DNA from: Candidatus Thorarchaeota archaeon
Lineage (GTDB): Archaea > Asgardarchaeota > Thorarchaeia > Thorarchaeales > Thorarchaeaceae
NCBI GenBank assembly: GCA_016840965.1
Contig: JAEORI010000308.1
Coordinates: forward strand, 1-7,509
Reading direction: 5' to 3'
DNA length: 7,509 bases
Part shown: positions 1 to 4,444 of the stretch, piece after piece
Numbering within the stretch: position 1 is the first letter of the stretch
Layout of the letters: the number at the start of each line of letters is the position of its first letter
The notes under the pieces: model-generated
What the model was told of the DNA's origin: nothing
The model's input: the letters and a program-made list of their open reading frames with translations, nothing else
The model's database searches: none
Position numbers and translations under genes: made by a program

Positions 1-627
1 GTTAGGCATTTGATTGATTTGAGAGACCCTTCGTTTGATAATGTTCATTGGCAGCTCAATGTCGTCTGGAGTGCAGAGGATAATTGGCAGGATTTTGATG
101 GGTGGGTGAGTGACGTCTATAACCCAGGAATATCTCGACTAGTTGAAGACTGGGTCCGTAAGATGAAAGAAGGGATTGTTGAGGGAATTGTCCCCTTCAA
201 ACCTCTGATGTATTCTCTGCTTACCGGTGAAGAAGTTGAGATGCGATGTGGTTCTGGATTGGACACGTTCGCAATTCATGTTGACGGTAAGATTGGAGTC
301 TGTCCAATATCTCCTGATTGGGAGTTTTCAATAGTAGGCGACATCTGGGAATCAGAACCTCAGGAATTGAGAGACATCATGAAGGTCGATGAGCCATGTC
401 CTTCGTGTGACGATTTCAGAATTTGTGGAGGTCGATGTCTATTTGCCAACAAAGAAAGATTGTGGGGCAATCAAGGTTTTGACAAAGTGTGTGAGGTCTC
501 CAAAAATCTCTTTGAAACATTGAGGATACATGTCCCTAGAGTGAGAGAGTTCATTGAAAATGGAATTATTTCAATTGAAGACCTGGATTATCCCGAGTAC
601 AATAATGGCTGCGAGATTATACCTTAG
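1..627 (+). CDS. Radical SAM/SPASM enzyme, C-terminal part (5' truncated by window edge)
   Basis: The open frame runs in from base 1 with no stop, so the true start and the radical SAM core with its CxxxCxxC cluster lie outside the window; the in-frame TTG at 10 is not a believable start. What remains is a SPASM domain that binds auxiliary iron-sulfur clusters. Its cysteines (numbered from the window edge) are C83, C101, C133, C136, C142, C146 and C164. They fit the published signature exactly: C-x12-G-x4-C, a gap, C-x2-C-x5-C-x3-C, a gap, C. One more Cys (C204) sits in the last residues, ending NGCEIIP. This arrangement and tail resemble the archaeal putative peptide-modifying radical SAM family typified by AF1577; that assignment is from memory. 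SPASM enzymes usually modify ribosomal peptides or proteins, but the substrate here is unknown. The stop is 40 bp before larB on the same strand, though larB seems to have its own promoter. Confidence 0.85.
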   Translation, partial: VRHLIDLRDPSFDNVHWQLNVVWSAEDNWQDFDGWVSDVYNPGISRLVEDWVRKMKEGIVEGIVPFKPLMYSLLTGEEVEMRCGSGLDTFAIHVDGKIGVCPISPDWEFSIVGDIWESEPQELRDIMKVDEPCPSCDDFRICGGRCLFANKERLWGNQGFDKVCEVSKNLFETLRIHVPRVREFIENGIISIEDLDYPEYNNGCEIIP

Positions 628-640
628 GAAAGGCAAATAA
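628..640 (+). promoter_or_regulatory. Possible archaeal promoter (BRE/TATA) for larB
   Basis: The stretch GAAAGG followed by CAAATAA lies just after the stop of the upstream gene. It resembles the GAAAGG-CTTTATC element at 2029-2041. The TATA-like centre is about 30 bp before the larB ATG, which would give a nearly leaderless mRNA; no Shine-Dalgarno is visible before larB. The match is weak, and readthrough from the upstream gene is also possible. Confidence 0.35.
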
Positions 641-667
641 CAGAATAAATCGCCGCCACAGTGAACA

Positions 668-1456
668 ATGATGACATCTACTCGTGACGTACTGGAAGAC
701 CTAGCATCTGGAAAGATCTCCATCGACGAAGCAGAAAAGAAGCTCAGGGCGTTAGCACTTGCAAGAGTCGGCGAAATAGGTATGGTTGATGCCAATCGAC
801 AGGAACGGAGTGGTGTACCAGAGGTTGTGTTTGCTGAAACAAAGACAATCGAGAGCCTTGTCCAGATTGTACAGGCACTTGTAGACAGGAATGGAGCTGC
901 TCTACTTACAAGAATGAATCAGAAGAAACTTGAAGGTCTTCAGAAAGCACATCCTAAACTTAACATTGAATCAAAAGGTTCAGAGGAGCACCTTACTGTT
1001 TTTGCATATTCCAAGTCATGGTCTGAGCCATCAAAAGAAGGCAAAATTGCTATTCTGACTGCAGGCACCTCAGATGTCATCTATGCTCGCGAAGCAGAGG
1101 CAATTGCTAGAATTATGGGTGTTGACACCTTGACCTTTTATGATGTGGGTGTTGCAGGTATTCATAGGCTGATTGAACCAATCCAGAAGATTGTAGATGA
1201 GGATGTAGATGCGGTTGTTGTGTTTGCAGGAATGGAGGGTGCTTTACCAACAGTTGTTGCATCACTCATCGATGCACCAGTGATTGGTGTACCTGTCCCA
1301 ACGGGATATGGATATGGAGGAAAAGGTGAAACTGCATTAGCATCCATGTTGCAATCATGTGCGCCGGGTCTTGCGGTCGTGAATATTGGGAATGGATTAG
1401 GTGCGGGTTCTGTTGCAGCTCTGATTGCTAAAAGATGTGCGAAGAAGAAAAAGTGA
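668..1456 (+). CDS. larB: LarB, pyridinium-3,5-biscarboxylate mononucleotide synthase
   Basis: LarB carries out the first step of nickel-pincer nucleotide (NPN) cofactor synthesis: it carboxylates the pyridinium ring of nicotinate adenine dinucleotide and cleaves the phosphoanhydride, releasing AMP. The cofactor serves lactate racemase LarA and related racemases and epimerases. The 262-residue protein is full length for the family. The N-terminal helical part (about 5-60) has the usual pattern ending in PEVVFAETKT. The PurE-like C-terminal domain (about 125-255) shows AGTSD (132-136), GVAGIHR (161-167), GMEGALP (188-194), PTGYGYGGKG (211-220) and SCAPG with C231, which corresponds to the catalytic Cys that forms the covalent substrate adduct in Lactobacillus LarB. 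The glycine-rich end reads NIGNGLGAG, where NIDNG is more usual as I recall it. The start is the first of two adjacent ATGs; either could be used. The gene ends 2 bp from the stop of the opposing GNAT gene. No larA, larC or larE lies within the window, so the NPN user and the other maturation genes must be elsewhere. Confidence 0.93.
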   Translation: MMTSTRDVLEDLASGKISIDEAEKKLRALALARVGEIGMVDANRQERSGVPEVVFAETKTIESLVQIVQALVDRNGAALLTRMNQKKLEGLQKAHPKLNIESKGSEEHLTVFAYSKSWSEPSKEGKIAILTAGTSDVIYAREAEAIARIMGVDTLTFYDVGVAGIHRLIEPIQKIVDEDVDAVVVFAGMEGALPTVVASLIDAPVIGVPVPTGYGYGGKGETALASMLQSCAPGLAVVNIGNGLGAGSVAALIAKRCAKKKK

Positions 1457-1458
1457 GT

Positions 1459-1959
1459 TCAATCTTCATCTTCTAGCATCGGTTTCTCTGTCAGGTCTTT
1501 ATGCATTATAACAATCTCTTCTCCAAGACGTTGTATTCGCCCAGTTTCAACGTATCCGCCGCGTTCATAAAAAGAAACTTGCTCCTCAACTGCTCCATAG
1601 ATTTCAATCTCAATTCGTTGAGCATTCATATGTGAGAGTAAATTCTCTCCATAGTCAACGAGCATTGTCCCGATTCTACGACCTCGAAACTGGGAACGAA
1701 CAGCAACTCTGCTTATCACACCATTCTGGCCTCGAAGACTAACCCTCATGGTCCCAACAACTGTATCACCTACAAGAGCTACATACTGGTTTCCCATTTG
1801 GATATGACGAGAAATCTTATCCAACCCCTCTTGAAGAGCACCTGGTTTACGAGAGAGCTGTTTCATTATGGGTTGATATGCCTCTTTGACTATCTCCTTG
1901 ATTACATCTACTTCTGTCAGTAATGCTTTTCGTATTGTTACTTCAGCGTAGTTGTAAAT
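1459..1959 (-). CDS. GNAT-family N-acetyltransferase, apparent ATT start
   Basis: This is a cytosolic acetyl-CoA-dependent acetyltransferase of the GNAT fold; the substrate cannot be read from sequence. Numbered from the proposed start, the protein has 166 residues. The beta1-alpha1 region is VTIRKALL (7-14) and the following helix. Strands follow at YVALVGDTVVGTMRVS, then VISRVAVRSQF leading into the acetyl-CoA pyrophosphate loop RGRRIG (92-97; the usual Q/R-x-x-G-x-G with Arg for the middle Gly). The C-terminal motif is FYERGGY (130-136), and the end is acidic. The first ATG in frame is at 1866, but starting there would delete beta1 and half of alpha1, which are clearly encoded upstream. 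Between that ATG and the upstream in-frame TGA there is no ATG, GTG or TTG. A perfect GGAGG (1968-1972) sits 8 nt before an ATT codon at 1959-1957, so ATT is the best start. A sequencing error or a point loss of the start codon are the alternatives. The gene is convergent with larB and divergent from the second GNAT gene. Confidence 0.85.
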   Translation of the reverse strand: MYNYAEVTIRKALLTEVDVIKEIVKEAYQPIMKQLSRKPGALQEGLDKISRHIQMGNQYVALVGDTVVGTMRVSLRGQNGVISRVAVRSQFRGRRIGTMLVDYGENLLSHMNAQRIEIEIYGAVEEQVSFYERGGYVETGRIQRLGEEIVIMHKDLTEKPMLEDED

Positions 1960-1967
1960 TGGAGATT

Positions 1968-1976
1968 CCTCCTCTC
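1968..1976 (-). promoter_or_regulatory. Strong Shine-Dalgarno deciding the ATT start of the first GNAT gene
   Basis: On the minus strand the sequence reads GAGAGGAGG. The GGAGG core at 1968-1972 is followed by 8 nt and then ATT (1959-1957), which opens the frame coding for the conserved N-terminus. No other translation start on this strand lies at a fitting distance. The TGA just upstream in the same frame overlaps the start of the purine run. Confidence 0.65.
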
Positions 1977-1979
1977 AGG

Positions 1980-2005
1980 ATTTGCATATAGTACGCATTT
2001 GCATA
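1980..2005. repeat. Pair of 9-bp direct repeats ATTTGCATA in the GNAT divergent region
   Basis: ATTTGCATA occurs at 1980-1988 and again at 1997-2005, 17 bp apart from start to start. The second copy overlaps the TATA-like element of the minus-strand GNAT gene and the first copy sits next to its predicted transcription start. The position would suit an operator, but short AT-rich repeats can arise by chance. Confidence 0.35.
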
Positions 2006-2013
2006 AATCATTT
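2001..2013 (-). promoter_or_regulatory. TATA-like promoter element of the first GNAT gene
   Basis: Read on the minus strand this is AAATGATTTATGC. A start of transcription about 26 nt downstream would fall near 1978, giving a short leader of about 19 nt that contains the GGAGG and then the ATT codon. A second AT-rich candidate at 1984-1994 is too close to the start to leave room for the Shine-Dalgarno. Confidence 0.45.
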
Positions 2014-2028
2014 GGGGCGTGGACCCTA

Positions 2029-2041
2029 GAAAGGCTTTATC
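2029..2041 (+). promoter_or_regulatory. BRE/TATA promoter of the second GNAT gene
   Basis: GAAAGG (2029-2034) followed by CTTTATC (2035-2041) is a good archaeal BRE-TATA pair. Transcription would begin near 2064, leaving a leader of roughly 13 nt before the CTG at 2077. This supports a translation start in the 2074-2101 region rather than at the ATG at 2278. Confidence 0.55.
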
Positions 2042-2076
2042 TTCGAACTTCGCGCTCCATTGTTTAGGGATAGAAT

Positions 2077-2574
2077 CTGAAACATACAATCGAGTGTCGT
2101 ATTCGCAATATTGAGGATTCCGATAAAAAGTGGGTACAAAAAGTTCTCAGTGAAAGTTGGGGATCTAGTAGGGTTGTAACTAGAGGGATTATTTATGATG
2201 CTGATAAACTTCCGGGATACATTGCAGAGATCGACGGGCAGAATGTCGGGATACTCACATGGAACATAAGTGAGAATATGCTCGAAATAATAACGTTGAA
2301 TGTTCTCAAACAAAGAGAGGGAATAGGAAGAGCTCTAGTAATCGCAGCAGTTGAAACAGCAGAGTCCCTCAAGTGTTCCAGAGTTTGGGTAATAACTACA
2401 AACGACAACACACAAGCAGTGAAATTCTACCAAGCGTTGGGTTTCACATTAGTAGCGGTTCACAAAGGTGCTCTTAACGAATCGCGAAAACTGAAACCGG
2501 AGATTCCCCTTGTTGGTTTAGATGGAATCCCGATGACAGATGAAATTGAGCTCGAGAAAATCATAATGAGATAG
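2077..2574 (+). CDS. GNAT-family N-acetyltransferase (KPEIPLxGxDGIP type), no canonical start
   Basis: This GNAT acetyltransferase carries the distinctive C-terminal extension of a family widespread in prokaryotes. Counting from CTG 2077 it has 165 residues. IRNIEDSDKKWV begins the fold, and a WGSSRVVTRG segment follows that matches the WGSxxVVSRG region I recall in this family. QREGIG (79-84) is the acetyl-CoA loop, TNDN (108-111) and FYQALGF (117-123) are conserved, and the tail carries SRKLKPEIPL (136-145), DGIP and DEIELE (155-160). The substrate is unknown. The first ATG in frame (2278) would remove 67 residues, the first half of the fold. Upstream, in-frame TAG stops at 2065 and 2071 bound the gene, and no ATG, GTG or TTG lies between them and 2278. 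CTG at 2077 is the best candidate because AGGGA precedes it by 6 nt and the promoter fits. ATC at 2089, ATT at 2101, or a frameshifted leaderless TTG at 2060 are alternatives. The exact 5' end is uncertain; the coding identity is not. Confidence 0.82.
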   Translation: MKHTIECRIRNIEDSDKKWVQKVLSESWGSSRVVTRGIIYDADKLPGYIAEIDGQNVGILTWNISENMLEIITLNVLKQREGIGRALVIAAVETAESLKCSRVWVITTNDNTQAVKFYQALGFTLVAVHKGALNESRKLKPEIPLVGLDGIPMTDEIELEKIIMR

Positions 2575-2595
2575 AGAATTAATAAAAACACTTAC

Positions 2596-2603
2596 CTTTA
2601 ATA
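2596..2603 (+). promoter_or_regulatory. TATA box of the small membrane-protein gene
   Basis: CTTTAATA lies with its centre near 2600. Transcription would begin near 2626, just before the GGAGG at 2631-2635. Together they make a compact, self-consistent promoter and leader for the small gene starting at 2643. Confidence 0.5.
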
Positions 2604-2642
2604 CATCTTGAGGAAATCACTCTATATTCAGGAGGCTACCAA

Positions 2643-2792
2643 TTGACCGACGATAAAAAGGATGAGGAAGTTGCCGAATCTCAGAAATTGAGCCCACGTG
2701 ATAAAAAGGAAATTCAAGAAGGGTTATGTGTAAACTGCGCATTAGTTTCAATCTTATTCACAATCTTCATGATGATAGCTCTAGTCATTTAG
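2643..2792 (+). CDS. 49-residue tail-anchored-like membrane protein of unknown function
   Basis: I do not recognise this small protein. It starts at TTG (2643), with a perfect GGAGG at 2631-2635, 7 nt upstream, and a TATA box at 2596-2603, and it ends at TAG 2790-2792. Residues 1-27 are highly charged and rich in Lys, Asp and Glu (MTDDKKDEEV at the start, DKKEIQEG at 20-27). Residues 28-49 are almost entirely hydrophobic and run to the very C-terminus, the layout of a tail-anchored single-pass protein with its head in the cytosol. A CVNC pair (C29, C32) lies at the entrance of the membrane segment and could bind metal, form a disulfide or be lipid-modified; none of this can be decided here. 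The clean promoter, ribosome site and head/anchor layout argue for a real gene despite its size. The next gene downstream is on the opposite strand. Confidence 0.7.
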   Translation: MTDDKKDEEVAESQKLSPRDKKEIQEGLCVNCALVSILFTIFMMIALVI

Positions 2793-2853
2793 ATGAAATT
2801 CAAGCATCAAAAGAACCAAACACAGTTTCTTTCCATCACAAAACAAAGGAGGG

Positions 2854-2884
2854 GAGGTGAGAGTTTCAACGAAACCCTCATCTC
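2854..2884 (-). terminator. Hairpin downstream of the polytopic membrane-protein gene
   Basis: Arms at 2854-2867 and 2871-2884 form a 14-bp stem with a 3-nt loop. The two departures from perfect pairing read on the minus strand as one A-C mismatch and one G-U wobble. The structure begins 7 bp beyond the stop codon of the minus-strand gene, and on that strand it is followed, after a C-rich stretch, by a T-rich run (plus strand 2838-2846). This fits a transcription end or 3' stabilising structure for that gene. On the plus strand there is no T-run after it. Confidence 0.5.
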
Positions 2885-2890
2885 AGAGAA

Positions 2891-4387
2891 TTAATTGTCT
2901 GCATCATCCTCTTCGTCTTCACCAAGACGTTTTGGTTTTCCAAGACGACGACTGTCGCCAACTGACAATCTACGAGAGTCTGGCGCCGAGAGATCATGTC
3001 CGGGTTTTCCTTCTTTAATACCCTCAGCTCTCTCACTTGGCCATGTTTCACCTGGATCAGGGGTTCTATCTGCAATCTCCTTGTCAACCTTATCAGGATC
3101 AAAGGTTTCACCAGCTTCACGTGCTCGTGATATAATACGTTCAGTTCGTCCTGTCCGTAGGTAAACTATGGCTGTGAATATTGCGGCTAATGGAAAGGCT
3201 ATGAGCTTGGCTACATCTCTGAATAAGAAGAGGAATCGAGGATCAGCCAGAATGCCTGTGTCAAACCAACCTGTTCCCGGTATACCAGAGCCACCAATTA
3301 TGGTGGCTGAATTCGAGGCGACAGCAATTATACTATCCACGAAGAAAAAGCTACTTGCCAAGAAGAACGTGATCAATGGACCGAAATCACCAATTCGACC
3401 ACCAGGTTTCTCGGCAGCCTCAGTCGTTGTTCTCCCAATTCCACTTAATGCGTATGCCAAGAAGAAGAGAGACATCCCAATATCAATTGGCTCCATGCCA
3501 AAGACACCTGTCCTTCGTATCACATTGACTAAGAAATAGCCCGCATAGATTCCGATGAATATTGTAAGTAGAGAGATATTCAAGGCAGCTCCTTTTCCTG
3601 CATGTCTGATAAAGGCGAGAAGCATGACTAGAGCAAAAAGTCCCATACAAGCATAGGCCACAATAAGATATGTGAATTGACTAGCTATGTTTGCAGCTGC
3701 TCCTGGAAAAATACCAATAATCATGTCCCCTAGCCCGAGAATAGTAGGATTCGGGATAAAGTACAATGCTAGAAGTGCCTCTGCAGCGATAAAGCCGATA
3801 CCTATTAGGAGGAGAATGAGACTCCCAGTACCTAGGAGAAAGCCTCCTTTCTTTGGTTCAGCAATCGTAGCAATCCTAAGGCTTGTTCTTGTAGAAAGGT
3901 ATCCTTGAAAGGCAATCCAGCCAACCCAGCCGAATAACGCGAAGAACAGTAAAGCAGTCCGGCCGAGTAAAATTGAAAGAAACACAGCGATGGCAAAAGA
4001 AACTACCATCCAAGAAAGTCCTTTCATTTCAGTGACCCTACCTCGGCCTCGTCTAGTAATCCACAGTCGATCAATACCCAAGCCAGTGAGGAGTGAACCT
4101 AGAGCAAAATAGATTGCGCCGGTTGCACCAATATATGTGAACAAGTTGACTAGGACTTGTTCCACCCCGGTCCCGGTTACGCTATCAGGATATGTAAACA
4201 TCAACCAAGACACAAGCAGACCCAGAAATGTAGTAGCTACAAACACAATGAGATAAGCAAGGTATCTTCGTGTTTTGAAAAATACGCCAATTCCACCAAA
4301 TAACGGGATTCCCAATATAGCAGCCTCCCTAATTATGTACGAGAGTGTGTGTAGACCGATATAAGGTATTTCCCTCTGATTCTCCAT
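2891..4387 (-). CDS. Polytopic membrane protein of unknown function with charged C-terminal tail
   Basis: I do not recognise a family. The 498-residue protein has about 10-11 hydrophobic membrane segments, near residues 20-38, 42-64, 78-103, 124-143, 144-163, 184-212, 236-261, 268-291, 299-317, 335-357 and 391-411. Basic clusters such as TRRGRGR (111-117), KTRR (38-41) and RTGRTER (411-417) follow or separate segments, as expected for cytosolic loops. Residues 412-498 form a hydrophilic tail rich in charge, Pro and Gly. The tail includes two DSRRL copies (470-474 and 478-482), a KPKRLG stretch and a strongly acidic end (GEDEEDDADN). No transporter signature, nucleotide-binding motif or metal-ligand cluster is evident, so I give no function. 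The ATG at 4387 has no useful Shine-Dalgarno, but an AT-rich box about 30 bp upstream fits a leaderless mRNA. The gene is divergent from the sensor kinase, with 57 bp between the start codons. Confidence 0.88.
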   Translation of the reverse strand: MENQREIPYIGLHTLSYIIREAAILGIPLFGGIGVFFKTRRYLAYLIVFVATTFLGLLVSWLMFTYPDSVTGTGVEQVLVNLFTYIGATGAIYFALGSLLTGLGIDRLWITRRGRGRVTEMKGLSWMVVSFAIAVFLSILLGRTALLFFALFGWVGWIAFQGYLSTRTSLRIATIAEPKKGGFLLGTGSLILLLIGIGFIAAEALLALYFIPNPTILGLGDMIIGIFPGAAANIASQFTYLIVAYACMGLFALVMLLAFIRHAGKGAALNISLLTIFIGIYAGYFLVNVIRRTGVFGMEPIDIGMSLFFLAYALSGIGRTTTEAAEKPGGRIGDFGPLITFFLASSFFFVDSIIAVASNSATIIGGSGIPGTGWFDTGILADPRFLFLFRDVAKLIAFPLAAIFTAIVYLRTGRTERIISRAREAGETFDPDKVDKEIADRTPDPGETWPSERAEGIKEGKPGHDLSAPDSRRLSVGDSRRLGKPKRLGEDEEDDADN

Positions 4388-4411
4388 CCTGTCAAAGATA
4401 TTAAGAGGCTA

Positions 4412-4422
4412 GTTAATAATTT
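4412..4422. promoter_or_regulatory. Single AT-rich box serving as divergent promoter
   Basis: GTTAATAATTT lies at the middle of the 57-bp gap between the two ATGs, with its centre about 30 bp from the membrane-protein start (4387) and about 28 bp from the kinase start (4445). Archaeal TATA boxes sit some 26 bp before transcription starts, so the same near-symmetric element could serve both strands and give two leaderless transcripts. A second AT-rich stretch (AGATATTAA, 4395-4403) could instead serve the kinase with a leader of about 20 nt. Confidence 0.45.
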
Positions 4423-4444
4423 GGAAATGGGGTAGTGTGCCAAT

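Noticed and set aside
10..12. TTG as the start of the first gene
   Set aside because: The frame continues open to base 1 and the SPASM domain needs a radical SAM core upstream, so the gene is cut by the window edge.
2278..2280. ATG as the start of the second GNAT gene
   Set aside because: It would remove the first half of the GNAT fold, which is clearly encoded in frame upstream and follows the promoter at 2029-2041.
2643..2792. The 49-residue protein as the peptide substrate of the radical SAM/SPASM enzyme
   Set aside because: It is 2 kb away, separated by genes on both strands, has its own promoter and looks like a membrane-anchored protein rather than a leader-core peptide.
2895..3164. 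Plus-strand open frame opposite the membrane-protein tail (and similar ones at 3168-3539 and 3687-3908)
   Set aside because: These are low-complexity, Ser/Arg/Pro-rich translations antisense to a long, coherent membrane protein, with no ribosome site of their own.
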